64,000 bases of DNA from Glaciihabitans sp. dw_435 (lineage in GTDB: Bacteria > Actinomycetota > Actinomycetes > Actinomycetales > Microbacteriaceae): contig NZ_JAAVUZ010000004.1 in the NCBI RefSeq assembly GCF_018449675.1, positions 268,293 to 332,292 on the forward strand, given 5' to 3'. The translations under genes and the position numbers were made by a program. Of the stretch, positions 29,140 through 38,160 are shown one piece after another (position 1 is the stretch's first letter; each line of letters starts with the position of its first letter). Under the pieces are notes generated by a model. That model was not told the DNA's origin and made no database searches. It saw only the letters and a list, made by a program, of their open reading frames with translations.

Positions 29140-29939
29140 CCCCCGTTTCCAAGACCCACCGCGATGCGGTCGACTTCAAGCCGATCGACTGGACGGGGAT
29201 CTATCCTCCGGCGATCGATCGCCGTGCAGTCCCCAATCACGTCGCGATCGTGATGGACGGTAACGGCCGCTGGGCCAACGGCAAGGGGCTCACCCGCATC
29301 GAGGGGCACAAGGCGGGCGAGGCATCCCTCCTCGATGTCGTTGCCGGGGCAATCCAGCTGGGCGTCAAGCACCTCAGCGTCTACGCGTTTTCCACCGAGA
29401 ACTGGCGTCGCTCGCCCGATGAGGTGCGTTTCCTCATGGGATTCAACCGGGATGTGCTGCACCGCAGGCGCGACCAGCTCAACGACTGGGGTGTGCGCGT
29501 GCGATGGGCCGGACGTAAGCCCCGCCTGTGGGCGTCGGTCATCAACGAACTGCAGTACGCCGAGCAGCTCACGGCGTCCAACTCCGTGCTCACCCTCACC
29601 ATGTGCGTGAACTACGGAGGGCGAACCGAGATCACCGACGCCGTCCGCTCGATCGCCGCCGAGGTTGCCGCCGGCCGCCTCAAGCCGTCCGGAATCAGCG
29701 AGAAGACCATCCAGAAAGCGCTGTACGCGCCGGAACTTCCCGATGTCGACCTGTTCGTCCGCAGTTCGGGTGAGCAGCGCACGAGCAACTTCATGCTCTG
29801 GCAGAGCGCTTACGCGGAGATGGTCTTTCTCGACACGCTGTGGCCCGACTTCACGCGCACGCAGCTGTGGGACGCCGTCTCGATATACGCTTCGAGAAAT
29901 CGCCGCTTCGGTGGCGCCATCGACACTCCGACCACCTGA
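29136..29939 (+). CDS. uppS: Isoprenyl transferase (undecaprenyl diphosphate synthase family)
   Basis: A 267-residue cis-prenyltransferase. Motifs are [14 protein letters not shown] (with the catalytic Asp), [14 protein letters not shown], and [15 protein letters not shown] followed by [14 protein letters not shown]. It builds the C50-C55 polyprenyl diphosphate carrier for peptidoglycan and arabinogalactan-type polymers at the membrane. The N-terminal 35 residues are an actinobacterial extension. Some actinobacteria have two such genes with different chain lengths, and the sequence alone does not tell which one this is. Cotranscribed with recO. Confidence 0.94.
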   Translation: MTPVSKTHRDAVDFKPIDWTGIYPPAIDRRAVPNHVAIVMDGNGRWANGKGLTRIEGHKAGEASLLDVVAGAIQLGVKHLSVYAFSTENWRRSPDEVRFLMGFNRDVLHRRRDQLNDWGVRVRWAGRKPRLWASVINELQYAEQLTASNSVLTLTMCVNYGGRTEITDAVRSIAAEVAAGRLKPSGISEKTIQKALYAPELPDVDLFVRSSGEQRTSNFMLWQSAYAEMVFLDTLWPDFTRTQLWDAVSIYASRNRRFGGAIDTPTT

Positions 29940-29966
29940 TTCGCACGGACACAAGGGAACCAGACC

Positions 29967-30821
29967 ATGAGAAGAACAACCGGCCTCATTACCTTCATCG
30001 TCTTTCTGCTCATCGTGGCCGGGGGCGTCGTCACCGTGCTCGCGCTCGGTACGAAGACCGGTGTAGCCATGGGCGGCGGTTCGACCGTCACCGGCTCCGC
30101 AACCAAGACGCTTCCGTTCACCGCGCAGGCGGGGTGGGTGCGTAACAACTCCCCGTGGCCGGTCGACATCACGAGCATCAAGGTCAACGCGTCATCCACC
30201 GCTTCCGTTCCCCAGGTCTTTTTGAGCCCGGCAAAGACCGCACTGCCGGTGACCGACGGAACTGCAGCCGCCGACGCGACCGCCGCGGCTGCGCTTCCGG
30301 CGTGGGCAACGACTCCGGTGAAGCTGCCGTACACGCTCAAGGGCGGGGAGCTTCGCTACTTCGGTTTCAGCGTGGTGCCGGAGGCGGGCAAGATTGCCTC
30401 CTTCGACCAGATCACCATCGGATACACGGGACCCCTCGGCTTCGCGTTTGACCAGAGTTTCTCGGGTGTGGCAATCGCCGCAAGCCCCGAGAACCTGCCG
30501 AACGAACTGGTCGCGAACGACCCGGCGGCCGACAGCGAATCGCTCGACGGGTACATCGCTCTGCTGCGCTCGGCGCTGAAGAGCGGCAACATCTCCCAGA
30601 TTCAGCAGGTGATGGGGGACTCGGCAACCGCCGAAGACGCCGCCGCGGTCAAGAAGGCAGAGAAGGGCTACAAGACGGCCCTGACCGTTGCCGCCACCAA
30701 ACTGACCGCCGACTCCCGCACCCAGACGCTCGTGTTCTACAAGACGGACGCGGCAAAGGACGGCCTCAAGCCGCTGACGGTGCAGTGGCAGGACTTCCGC
30801 TGGAGCGTGACTGCCTGGTAG
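29967..30821 (+). CDS. Hypothetical membrane-anchored secreted protein
   Basis: A 284-residue protein that I do not recognise. It has a basic N-terminus and one hydrophobic helix (about 6-28, FIVFLLIVAGGVVTVLALG) without a cleavable lipobox. The outside portion begins with a beta-like domain (about 40-160) containing an Ala-rich insertion, and ends in an alpha-helical segment with GYIALLRSALKSGNISQIQ and a final beta-like tail (TVQWQDFRWSVTAW). AAGGGAACC precedes the ATG. It follows uppS by 27 nt, so it may share its transcript and act at the cell envelope. Confidence 0.75.
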   Translation: MRRTTGLITFIVFLLIVAGGVVTVLALGTKTGVAMGGGSTVTGSATKTLPFTAQAGWVRNNSPWPVDITSIKVNASSTASVPQVFLSPAKTALPVTDGTAAADATAAAALPAWATTPVKLPYTLKGGELRYFGFSVVPEAGKIASFDQITIGYTGPLGFAFDQSFSGVAIAASPENLPNELVANDPAADSESLDGYIALLRSALKSGNISQIQQVMGDSATAEDAAAVKKAEKGYKTALTVAATKLTADSRTQTLVFYKTDAAKDGLKPLTVQWQDFRWSVTAW

Positions 30822-30837
30822 GACGAGTGGATGACCC

Positions 30838-30843
30838 TAGGCT
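30838..30843 (+). promoter_or_regulatory. Candidate -10 box (TAGGCT) of the Gfo/Idh gene
   Basis: TAGGCT ends 6 nt before the ATG at 30850, with no ribosome binding site between. It indicates a leaderless mRNA separate from the upstream operon. Confidence 0.45.
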
Positions 30844-30849
30844 TGGGCC

Positions 30850-31884
30850 ATGGCTTCCACCGCAGTAATCCGCACCGGCATCATCGGCTTTGGCCTCTCC
30901 GGACGCATCTTCCACGAACCGTTCCTCGCCGCTAATCCCGCCTTCAGCATTGATGTCGTCGCGACGGGCAACCCCGAGCGTCAGGCGCAGGCCGGGGCGC
31001 TGTATCCGGTGGTGAGCACACCCGAGGAGCTGCTCTCGCGGGATCTCGACCTCGTTGTGCTGGCGTCCCCGCCCCACGCCCACCTCGAGCAGGGCATCGC
31101 GGCCCTGGAGTCCGGCGCGGCCGTCGTCATCGACAAGCCGTTCGCCGCGTCCGTTGCCGACGCCGAAACCCTGATCGCCACCGCCGAGCGCGTCGGCCGC
31201 CCACTCATCGTGTTCCAAAACCGCCGGTGGGACGGCGACTTTCTCACCGCGAGCAAGCTCGTTGCTTCGGGCCAGCTCGGTCGCGTCCACCGTTTCGAGT
31301 CGACGTTCGAGCGCTTCTCGGGAGGGCTTCGTCCCCGCTGGCAGGACACCACCACACCCGCGCAGGGCGCCGGCATCACCTACGACCTCGGCAGCCACCT
31401 GATCGACCAGGCGCTGCACCTGTTCGGACCCGCCACCCTCGAGCGCGCAGAGCTGCGCATCCTTCGGGATGGCGGCGCGAGCGACGACGACGCGTTCTTC
31501 TCGCTCGCCCACGAGAGTGGTGTGGTGTCGCACCTCACGGTGAGCCGCCTTGCCGCACAGTCGGGCCCGCGCTTCCGCGTTCTGGGAACGGAGAGCGCCT
31601 ACACGGTGTACGGCCTCGACGGGCAGGAGCCCGCGCTCAAGGAGGGCCTGCGTCCCGGTGACGCCGCGTATGGGGTCACGCCGGAAAGCGAGTGGGGTCG
31701 TGTGGGAGGCCAGAGCCCCGAGTTCCCGCCGACCCCGGTCGAGACCGAACGCGGTGATTACCCGGCCTTCTACGCGGGTGTCGCCGCCGCAATCCTCGAG
31801 GGCGCACCGGTGCCGGTCGATCCCTACACGGCGCTGGCGACCATGCGCATCCTCGAGCAGGCGCACGCGCAGTGGAAGCACTGA
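30850..31884 (+). CDS. Gfo/Idh/MocA family oxidoreductase
   Basis: A 344-residue NAD(P)-dependent dehydrogenase. The Rossmann fold opens with IIGFGLSGRIFHEPFL (GFGxSG), and the catalytic Lys lies in VVIDKPFAASVADAE near residue 97. The C-terminal beta-sheet domain includes GAGITYDLGSHLIDQALHLF, where the Asp and His of the family occur. Close relatives are YhhX/scyllo-inositol dehydrogenase-like proteins of unknown substrate. It stands alone between a secreted protein and glyS, so context gives no clue to its sugar or inositol substrate. Confidence 0.9.
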   Translation: MASTAVIRTGIIGFGLSGRIFHEPFLAANPAFSIDVVATGNPERQAQAGALYPVVSTPEELLSRDLDLVVLASPPHAHLEQGIAALESGAAVVIDKPFAASVADAETLIATAERVGRPLIVFQNRRWDGDFLTASKLVASGQLGRVHRFESTFERFSGGLRPRWQDTTTPAQGAGITYDLGSHLIDQALHLFGPATLERAELRILRDGGASDDDAFFSLAHESGVVSHLTVSRLAAQSGPRFRVLGTESAYTVYGLDGQEPALKEGLRPGDAAYGVTPESEWGRVGGQSPEFPPTPVETERGDYPAFYAGVAAAILEGAPVPVDPYTALATMRILEQAHAQWKH

Positions 31885-31969
31885 CCCTGACCTCACCTTT
31901 CCCGCCGGTAGGCTGGGGACTCGCAAACGACCGGGTATCCAGCTCGGTGTGGAAATACAGGAGTAACAC

Positions 31970-33355
31970 GTGGCAACGCCAAATCCTCTCGACGCCGTCA
32001 TCGCCCTCGCCAAGAGGCGCGGGTTTGTTTTTCAGGCGGGTGAGATCTACGGTGGCTCCCGTTCCGCCTGGGACTACGGTCCCCTCGGTACCGCGCTGAA
32101 AGAAAACATCAAGCGCCAGTGGTGGCAGTTCATGGTGCAGGGTCGCGACGACATCGTCGGCATCGACTCATCCGTCATCCTGCCTCGCAAGGTGTGGGAA
32201 GCATCCGGCCACGTCGAGGTGTTCTCCGACCCGCTGGTGGAGTCGCTCCACACCCACAAGCGCTACCGCGCCGATCACCTCCTCGAGCAGTACGAGGAGA
32301 AGCACGGCCACCCGCCGGTGAACGGCCTCGCCGATATTCGCGACCCCGAGACCGGCCAGCCCGGCTCCTGGACGGAACCGCAGAACTTCTCCGGACTGCT
32401 CAAGACCTTCCTCGGTCCCGTGGACAACGAGGAGGGCATGGCCTACCTCCGCCCCGAGACCGCGCAGGGAATCTTCGTCAACTTCGCTAACGTTCTCGGA
32501 TCGTCGCGGATGAAGCCTCCCTTCGGTATCGCGCAGATCGGCAAGAGCTTCCGCAACGAGATCACCCCCGGAAACTTCATCTTCCGCACCCGCGAGTTCG
32601 AGCAGATGGAGATGGAGTTCTTCGTCGAGCCGGGCACGGACAAGGAATGGCACCAGTACTGGATCGATGCGTCGCGCGACTGGTACCTGGGCCTCGGCAT
32701 CAACCCCGACAACATCCGCCTGTACGAGCACCCCGTCGAGAAGCTGTCGCACTACTCCACGCGCACCGTCGACGTCGAGTACCGTTTCCGTTTCGCGGGA
32801 AGCGAGTGGGGCGAGCTCATGGGTATCGCGAACCGCACCGACTTCGACCTGAAGACGCACTCCGAGGCATCCGGTACCGACCTTTCGTACTTTGACCAGA
32901 CGAAGAACGAGCGCTGGTTCCCGTACGTGATCGAGCCCGCGTTCGGACTCACCCGCGCCCTGATGGCCTTCCTCATTGACGCGTACTCGGAGGACGAGGC
33001 TCCCAACACCAAGGGTGGTGTCGACAAGCGCACTGTCCTGCGACTCGACCGCCGCCTCTCGCCGATCAAGGTTGCGGTGCTGCCGCTGTCGCGCAACGAG
33101 CAGCTCACGCCGCTCGCGAAGTCCGTCGCGGCCGACCTCCGTAAGTACTGGAACATCGACTTCGACGATGCCGGTGCCATCGGCCGTCGGTACCGTCGTC
33201 AGGACGAGATCGGCACGCCGTTCTGCGTCACCGTCGACTTCGATTCCCTTGAGGACAACGCGGTCACGATCCGCGAGCGCGACACCATGGCGCAGGAGCG
33301 CGTCTCGCTCGACCGCCTGCACGGCTACCTCGCCGAGCAGCTGATCGGCGCGTAA
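31970..33355 (+). CDS. glyS: Glycyl-tRNA synthetase (homodimeric type)
   Basis: A 461-residue class II synthetase of the single-chain (GRS1/GlyQS) type used by Actinobacteria. Motif 2 region reads [20 protein letters not shown] with [14 protein letters not shown], and motif 3 contains [18 protein letters not shown]. The C-terminal anticodon-binding domain begins near residue 365 ([13 protein letters not shown]). It charges tRNA-Gly. GTG start with AGGAG 8-12 nt upstream, so this mRNA does have a leader, and TAGGCT at about 31910 is a possible -10 box. A terminator-like hairpin follows the stop. Confidence 0.97.
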   Translation: MATPNPLDAVIALAKRRGFVFQAGEIYGGSRSAWDYGPLGTALKENIKRQWWQFMVQGRDDIVGIDSSVILPRKVWEASGHVEVFSDPLVESLHTHKRYRADHLLEQYEEKHGHPPVNGLADIRDPETGQPGSWTEPQNFSGLLKTFLGPVDNEEGMAYLRPETAQGIFVNFANVLGSSRMKPPFGIAQIGKSFRNEITPGNFIFRTREFEQMEMEFFVEPGTDKEWHQYWIDASRDWYLGLGINPDNIRLYEHPVEKLSHYSTRTVDVEYRFRFAGSEWGELMGIANRTDFDLKTHSEASGTDLSYFDQTKNERWFPYVIEPAFGLTRALMAFLIDAYSEDEAPNTKGGVDKRTVLRLDRRLSPIKVAVLPLSRNEQLTPLAKSVAADLRKYWNIDFDDAGAIGRRYRRQDEIGTPFCVTVDFDSLEDNAVTIRERDTMAQERVSLDRLHGYLAEQLIGA

Positions 33356-33376
33356 CGTCCGTTTCACCACGCTTAC

Positions 33377-33409
33377 GGCGTCGCCTCCCGCATCCCGGGA
33401 GGCGGCGCC
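33377..33409 (+). terminator. Terminator-like hairpin after glyS
   Basis: GGCGTCGCCTCCCG (33377-33390) pairs with CGGGAGGCGGCGCC (33396-33409) with one G-U pair; two more pairs extend the stem. The T-run is weak (TTCGCATTCT). It lies 22 nt after the glyS stop and is likely the end of its transcript. Confidence 0.65.
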
Positions 33410-33466
33410 GTTCGCATTCTGTCGCGATCGGGAATACAGCCCTCACCCCTCGGGGTTGCACCATAC

Positions 33467-34123
33467 GTGAGTGAAGCTATCAAAGTAGACATCTGGTCCG
33501 ACGTTCAGTGCCCCTGGTGCTACATCGGAAAGCGCAAGTTCGAGGCGGGCGCCGCCCTCTTCGACGGACAGGTCGAGGTCGAGTACCACTCCTTCGAACT
33601 GGCGCCCGACACCCCGGTCGATTTCGATGGCACCCCCGCCGACTACCTCAGCCAGCGCAAGGGCATCCCGCTCGAGCAGGTTGGACCGATGCTTGACCGT
33701 GTCATCGGCATTGCCGCCGACGTCGGGCTCGACTACCACTACGACGACATCCACCAGACCAACACCGTCAAGGCGCACGAACTCCTGCACTTTGCGAAGT
33801 CCAAGGGACGCCAGCTCGACATGAAGGAGCGCCTGCTGAAGGCGTACTTCGTCGACGGTGCCCACGTCGGACGCATCGAGGATCTCGCAGACCTCGCCGC
33901 GGAAATCGGTCTCGACCGTGCTGAGGTCGTCGCCGCCCTCGAGTCGAACGAGTTCCTCTCCGACGTGAAGGCCGATGTCGCCCAGGCGCAGGAATACGGA
34001 ATTCAGGGAGTCCCGTTCTTCGTCATCGACGGCAAGTACGGCGTCTCCGGTGCGCAGGATGCCCAGACCTTCACCAACGTGCTGCAGCAGGTGCGCAGCG
34101 AACGCGAAGAGGTCACCGCATGA
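33467..34123 (+). CDS. DsbA/FrnE family oxidoreductase
   Basis: A 218-residue thioredoxin-fold protein of the FrnE/2-hydroxychromene isomerase branch. The active site SDVQCPWCYIGK has the CPWC pair near residues 16-19, and the C-terminal GVPFFVIDGKYGVSGAQ provides the cis-Pro loop and the FrnE-type closing motif. No signal peptide, so it acts in the cytosol, probably as a disulfide isomerase in oxidative stress as in Deinococcus FrnE. GTG start; the context is a solitary gene overlapping a very small one by 4 nt. Confidence 0.92.
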   Translation: MSEAIKVDIWSDVQCPWCYIGKRKFEAGAALFDGQVEVEYHSFELAPDTPVDFDGTPADYLSQRKGIPLEQVGPMLDRVIGIAADVGLDYHYDDIHQTNTVKAHELLHFAKSKGRQLDMKERLLKAYFVDGAHVGRIEDLADLAAEIGLDRAEVVAALESNEFLSDVKADVAQAQEYGIQGVPFFVIDGKYGVSGAQDAQTFTNVLQQVRSEREEVTA

Positions 34124-34293
34124 GCGGCCTCACCGGACCGCAGACGGCGACAATGCCCGTCGTCCCGCCCGTCCTCGCACCGCTGCAACTTCTGGGCGAC
34201 GCGGGCGCGGCCTGCGTCGGAGACTTCTGCGACGTTCCCGTGCGAACCGATCGCGCGGCCGTCATCGACCGCCTGGACTCCGGCGACATTTAA
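34120..34293 (+). CDS. Small hypothetical protein, 57 residues, coupled to the FrnE-type gene
   Basis: A short frame that begins at the ATG overlapping the previous stop (ATGA) and ends with TAA at 34291-34293. It encodes MSGLTGPQTATMPVVPPVLA and, further on, CVGDFCDVPV with two cysteines spaced by four residues. The 4-nt overlap with an intact gene and the Cys pair argue for a real protein, possibly a redox partner or substrate of the FrnE-type enzyme, but no homologous family is recognised. It is too short for confident judgement. Confidence 0.5.
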   Translation: MSGLTGPQTATMPVVPPVLAPLQLLGDAGAACVGDFCDVPVRTDRAAVIDRLDSGDI

Positions 34294-34391
34294 CGAACGG
34301 ATGCCCCGGGGCGCCGTCGCCCGCTGGTGAGAGCTACCCGGGGGCAGTCAGCAACTGATCTCGCGCGGGTGATTGCTGCGCCGGGTCGCCC

Positions 34392-34853
34392 TTAGTCGCT
34401 GATGTCTGCGACGGTGGCGTCGAACCCGGCGATCATGGCGTCGGCATCCACGAACGCACTGAAGCCGGGTTCTCCGGCTCCCATGCCCACCCGAAGCCCG
34501 CGGATCCGCTCATCGGCGAACACCGGCCAGGCGGTGGTGCTGCCAAACGGCGTGATGGTTCCGCGTTCGTACCCGGTGACGTCGAATGCGACGGATGCCT
34601 CGGGCAGGCGCAACTTGTTGACGCCGACGATTCCACGGAGCTTGCCCCAGGAGATCTGACGGTCACCCGGAATGAGGGCGAACAGGAACGTGCCGTCGTG
34701 CCGCTTGACGACCAGAGTCTTCACGATCTCCGCAGGGGAGACGCCCAGCAGTTCCGCGGCGCCCTCCAGCGAATCGGCGGCGGGCCGCTCGATGATCTCG
34801 ATGTCGATACCCCGCTCCGCGGCATCGGCTTCGACTCGTTCGCGTCCCGTCAT
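34392..34853 (-). CDS. YbaK/EbsC family Cys-tRNA deacylase
   Basis: A 153-residue protein of the YbaK/ProX editing family. Recognisable pieces are SLEGAAELLGVSPAEIVKTL, VVKRHDGTFLFALIPGDRQI (Lys of the active site in the K-R-H region), and GTITPFGSTTAWPVFADE. It hydrolyses mischarged aminoacyl-tRNA (Cys-tRNA-Pro in relatives), outside the synthetase. The start at 34853 is chosen because GGGAG precedes it at 5 nt; an ATG at 34865 has no such site. Monocistronic. Confidence 0.88.
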   Translation of the reverse strand: MTGRERVEADAAERGIDIEIIERPAADSLEGAAELLGVSPAEIVKTLVVKRHDGTFLFALIPGDRQISWGKLRGIVGVNKLRLPEASVAFDVTGYERGTITPFGSTTAWPVFADERIRGLRVGMGAGEPGFSAFVDADAMIAGFDATVADISD

Positions 34854-35294
34854 CACATCTCCCATTCGTGGTGGTTGAACGATACGGGAAATCCTCGGAC
34901 CGCCGCGAAGCACGATCGGGCTCACGATCGGTTGCGGCGCACTGTAACGCCCGAAAACTCACCCCGCATCCCCGTTGACACCGCCCCGTCATGTCCCTAT
35001 TTTGGGGGACACTGCCGAGAGAGTGATTGTGTCGCGCCGTACCCGAATTCGGCGCACCACCTGATCTCCCGACCGGCGGGGTTGTCCTAGCGGCCCCGGC
35101 GGACGGTTCGGCACGCCCACCCGATGTCGAGTGCAAGGAACCCGATCCGATGCGCCACTGCGCCCCGAGCGTTGCCTCATCCGCCTGCCCCCTGATCCCG
35201 CGGTACACCCGCGCACGTTAGATCCCCCCAGAGTTCTGTCGGGACCGCGTGCGTATCGGGCGCCGCGGTCTCGGCAGACGTTTGTACGGTTTCG
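34854..35294. other. Intergenic stretch of about 440 bp with a promoter but no clear gene
   Basis: Apart from the promoter described below, no convincing gene is visible. A TTG-started frame at 35027-35221 would give 64 residues with no recognisable motif. A short inverted pair GACCGCG (35243-35249) and CGCGGTC (35264-35270) lies further on. The region could encode a small RNA or a degenerate gene. Confidence 0.4.
34975..35003 (+). promoter_or_regulatory. Near-consensus promoter with no gene assigned
   Basis: TTGACA (34975-34980), exactly 17 nt, then TATTTT (34998-35003). This is the closest match to the housekeeping sigma consensus that I found in the window. Transcription would start near 35010 and run rightwards through about 280 nt before the divergent gene at 35295-35582. 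Confidence 0.6.
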
Positions 35295-35582
35295 TCAGAT
35301 CACCGAGAGCTCAAACGGAATCCCGTGGGCACGCAGCCACGCCGTCTCGCCCTGATAGACCATCTCGATATGGTGTTTTTCCCACGCGTCCTCGGCGGTG
35401 TCGCCCCCGAGGGCCGCCGCGAAGTCGGCCACATGGGCGGCCCGAATGGTCACGTGATATTCGTGATCCTCGCGACCGGCGATCACCCGGGCACCGATGT
35501 GAAACCCGTGAATGATCACGTCGGACTGGGCGTTCCGCGCCAGCGTTACCGTCAGTCCGGGGATGGACTTGATCTCTGTCAT
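35295..35582 (-). CDS. Hypothetical protein, 95 residues
   Basis: A small soluble protein without a recognised family. It starts MTEIKSIPGLTVTLARNAQS and has alternating beta-like segments, several His residues (HGFHIGARV, HEYHVTIRAAH) and a C-terminal helix-strand unit ending in AHGIPFELSVI. The ATG at 35582 has GAGG at close distance. It is divergent from dusB, with 34 nt between the starts, so both promoters lie in that gap. No metal site can be claimed from the His residues alone. Confidence 0.65.
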   Translation of the reverse strand: MTEIKSIPGLTVTLARNAQSDVIIHGFHIGARVIAGREDHEYHVTIRAAHVADFAAALGGDTAEDAWEKHHIEMVYQGETAWLRAHGIPFELSVI

Positions 35583-35603
35583 GTCCTCGCTCCTCGCATC
35601 TGG

Positions 35604-35609
35604 GACAAT
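35604..35609 (+). promoter_or_regulatory. Candidate -10 box (GACAAT) of dusB
   Basis: GACAAT ends 7 nt before the ATG at 35617 and no ribosome binding site is seen. Confidence 0.4.
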
Positions 35610-35616
35610 TGAACAA

Positions 35617-36804
35617 ATGTCCACCATCACAGCGCCCGTGTCTACGGGTATCCATGCCCCCATCACCGGGTCCACGCCTCTGCGCATCGGCAACCTGGAG
35701 CTCGATGTTCCCGTGGTGCTTGCCCCCATGGCGGGTATCACCAACACCGCGTTCCGTCGGCTGTGCCGCGAGTATGGCGCGGGTCTGTACGTCTCCGAGA
35801 TGATCACCAGCCGTGCGCTGGTCGAACGCACGCCCGAGAGCATGCGGCTCATCCGTCACCACGAGTCCGAGACCACCCGCAGCATCCAGCTCTACGGCGT
35901 CGATCCCAAGACGGTCTCTGACGCCGTCACGATGCTGGTCGCCGAGGATCGTGCCGATCACATCGACCTGAATTTCGGATGCCCCGTGCCGAAGGTCACC
36001 CGCAAGGGCGGAGGAGCGGCTCTCCCCTGGAAGCTTGACCTCTTCCGGGACATCGTCGAGGGAGCAGTCGCGGCGGCGGGGGACATCCCGCTCACCATCA
36101 AGATGCGCAAGGGCATCGACTCCGACCACCTGACGTACCTCGAGGCCGGCCGCATCGCCGAGGGCGCCGGGGTCGCGAGCATCGCGCTGCACGCCCGCAC
36201 TGCGGCGGAGTTCTACTCGGGCACCGCCGACTGGTCCGCCATCGAGACCCTCAAGAACACCATTACCAGCGTTCCGGTGCTCGGCAACGGTGACATCTGG
36301 AGCGCTGAGGACGCGCTGCGCATGGTGCGGGAGACCGGATGCGACGGGGTCGTTGTCGGCCGCGGCTGCCTCGGTCGTCCGTGGCTGTTCGGTGACCTCG
36401 CCGCCGCGTTCAAGGGCGAGAAGATCAAGGCCCAGCCGAACCTTGGCCAGGTCGCGCAGGCGTTCAAGCGTCACGCGGAGCTGCTGGTGGAGTTCTTCGA
36501 CGACGAGGATCGCGCCTGCCGGGACATCCGCAAGCATGTCGCCTGGTACTTCAAGGGATACGCCGTCGGCGGCGAGCTTCGTGCAGCCCTCGCGATGGTG
36601 CAGACCCTCGACCAGCTCGATGACCTGCTCGCGACCCTCGACTGGGACGCGCCGTACCCCGGCGCCGACGCCGAGGGGCAGCGGGGACGCGCCGGCACTC
36701 CCAAGAACCCGTCGTTGCCCTATGGATGGCTCGACAGCCGTGACCTGCAGGAGGACCACCGCGTGGAACTGGCCGAAGCCGAACTGAGCACCAGTGGCGG
36801 ATAA
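35617..36804 (+). CDS. dusB: tRNA-dihydrouridine synthase (DusB type)
   Basis: A 395-residue FMN enzyme that reduces uridines in the D-loop of tRNA. The TIM barrel shows VVLAPMAGITNTAFRRLCRE at its start, LNFGCPVPKVTRKGGGAAL with the catalytic Cys, LHARTAAEFYSG, and GNGDIWSAEDAL with CDGVVVGRGCLGRPW for FMN binding. The C-terminal domain is longer than in E. coli DusB (321) and ends in a Gly/Asp-rich stretch. The ATG at 35617 fits the -10 spacing. It overlaps dgt by 11 nt, an order common in Actinobacteria. Confidence 0.94.
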   Translation: MSTITAPVSTGIHAPITGSTPLRIGNLELDVPVVLAPMAGITNTAFRRLCREYGAGLYVSEMITSRALVERTPESMRLIRHHESETTRSIQLYGVDPKTVSDAVTMLVAEDRADHIDLNFGCPVPKVTRKGGGAALPWKLDLFRDIVEGAVAAAGDIPLTIKMRKGIDSDHLTYLEAGRIAEGAGVASIALHARTAAEFYSGTADWSAIETLKNTITSVPVLGNGDIWSAEDALRMVRETGCDGVVVGRGCLGRPWLFGDLAAAFKGEKIKAQPNLGQVAQAFKRHAELLVEFFDDEDRACRDIRKHVAWYFKGYAVGGELRAALAMVQTLDQLDDLLATLDWDAPYPGADAEGQRGRAGTPKNPSLPYGWLDSRDLQEDHRVELAEAELSTSGG

Positions 36805-38062
36805 CGCGCACGTGGGCAGCATTCCCGCCCCGTATACGGAAGCTGACGCCGAGCGCTGGTTCCCCGAACTGCACTCGAGCCGCCGCAGCGACTTCGCCCG
36901 CGACCGCGCACGCCTGCTGCATTCCAGCGCGCTGCGGAGGCTCGCGGCCAAGACCCAGGTGCTCAGCCCGACGCAGGGACTGGACTTCGCCCGCAACCGC
37001 CTGACACACTCGCTCGAGGTGGCCCAGGTCGGACGCGAGCTCGCCGAGAGCCTGCGCCTTGACCCCGACGTCGTCGACACCGCCTGTCTCGCGCACGACA
37101 TCGGACACCCGCCCTTCGGCCACAACGGCGAGAAGGCCCTCTCCGAGTGGTCGGACGACATCGGTGGGTTCGAGGGCAACGCGCAGACGCTGCGCCTGCT
37201 CACCCGCCTCGAGCCGAAGGTCTTCGGCAACGACGGCTTCAGCTACGGCCTCAACCTCACTCGCGCGAGCCTCGACGCGAGCACCAAGTACCCGTGGCCG
37301 GCTGCGCAGGGCATCCCCGACCCCAGCGGTCGCATGAAGTTCGGCTTCTATGACGACGACACCGCCGCGTTCGCGTGGCTGCGGCAGGGCGCTCCCGACC
37401 GCAAGCGGTGCGTCGAGGCCCAGATCATGGACCTCAGCGACGACATCGCCTACTCGGTGCACGACTTCGAGGACGCCATCGTCGGCGGGTACCTCGACGT
37501 GCCCGCGCTCAGCGCCCGCGCCGACCACGAAGAACTCGTCAACTCGATGTTCGTCTGGATCGGCGGAGAGATCACCCACGACGAGCTGATCGCCGCCTTC
37601 GACCGGCTCGACAGCCTCGACTACTGGCTCACGGCGTGGACCGGGTCCCGCGTCGACCTCGCGCGACTGAAGAACCTCACGAGCCAGCTCATCGGCCGGT
37701 TCGCGCATTCCGCCGTGCACGCCACCCGTGCCGCGCACGCCCAGTCAACCCTCATCCGCTTCAACGCGGACGTCATCGTGCCCCGGCAGACGCAGGCGGA
37801 GATCGCCGTCCTCAAGGGCATCGTGGCCGCTAACGTGATGTCCACGAACGCGCGCCGTCCGATATACGCCCGGCAGCGGGACATCCTCACCGAACTGGCG
37901 GACGTTCTCCTCGTCACCGGTCCGAACCACCTGGACGCGGGTTTCGCTGTCGACTGGAATGCGGCGGGGGATGACGCGGGGCGCAAGCGTGTCGTTGTCG
38001 ACCAGGTTGCCTCGCTCACCGACCAGTCGGCGATGGCGTGGCACACGCGGCTCGTTCGCTGA
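36794..38062 (+). CDS. dgt: Deoxyguanosinetriphosphate triphosphohydrolase-like protein
   Basis: A 422-residue HD-domain hydrolase. The metal site is spread over RNRLTHSLEVAQVGRELAES (His) and CLAHDIGHPPFGHNGEKAL (His-Asp), with a later Asp in SDDIAYSVHDFED. It cleaves dNTPs to the nucleoside and triphosphate, helping to balance dNTP pools; the substrate range of type 2 Dgt proteins varies. GTG start inside the dusB end, so translation is coupled. dnaG follows after 98 nt. Confidence 0.92.
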   Translation: MADNAHVGSIPAPYTEADAERWFPELHSSRRSDFARDRARLLHSSALRRLAAKTQVLSPTQGLDFARNRLTHSLEVAQVGRELAESLRLDPDVVDTACLAHDIGHPPFGHNGEKALSEWSDDIGGFEGNAQTLRLLTRLEPKVFGNDGFSYGLNLTRASLDASTKYPWPAAQGIPDPSGRMKFGFYDDDTAAFAWLRQGAPDRKRCVEAQIMDLSDDIAYSVHDFEDAIVGGYLDVPALSARADHEELVNSMFVWIGGEITHDELIAAFDRLDSLDYWLTAWTGSRVDLARLKNLTSQLIGRFAHSAVHATRAAHAQSTLIRFNADVIVPRQTQAEIAVLKGIVAANVMSTNARRPIYARQRDILTELADVLLVTGPNHLDAGFAVDWNAAGDDAGRKRVVVDQVASLTDQSAMAWHTRLVR

Positions 38063-38148
38063 CGCGGGGTCCCGGCGCGTCTTCCCCTCCACAGCGGCAA
38101 CACTCCGTGCGGCCGGTACACAGCCAGCGGGGACCCCGCCGGCAACCG

Positions 38149-38154
38149 TAGAAT
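38149..38154 (+). promoter_or_regulatory. Candidate -10 box (TAGAAT) of dnaG
   Basis: TAGAAT ends 6 nt before the GTG at 38161. There is no ribosome binding site, so a leaderless mRNA is likely. Confidence 0.5.
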
Positions 38155-38160
38155 CACACT

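Noticed and set aside
31885..31969. Glycine riboswitch or T-box before glyS
   Set aside because: The gap is only 85 nt, with a -10-like box and an AGGAG site; there is no room or motif for such a leader.
35027..35221. 64-residue TTG-started frame behind the strong promoter
   Set aside because: Pro/Ala/Cys-rich with no motif and no ribosome site; more likely non-coding.
35311..37230. 639-residue minus frame across dusB and dgt
   Set aside because: It runs through two conserved + genes and has no domain or ribosome site; a shadow of third-position GC.
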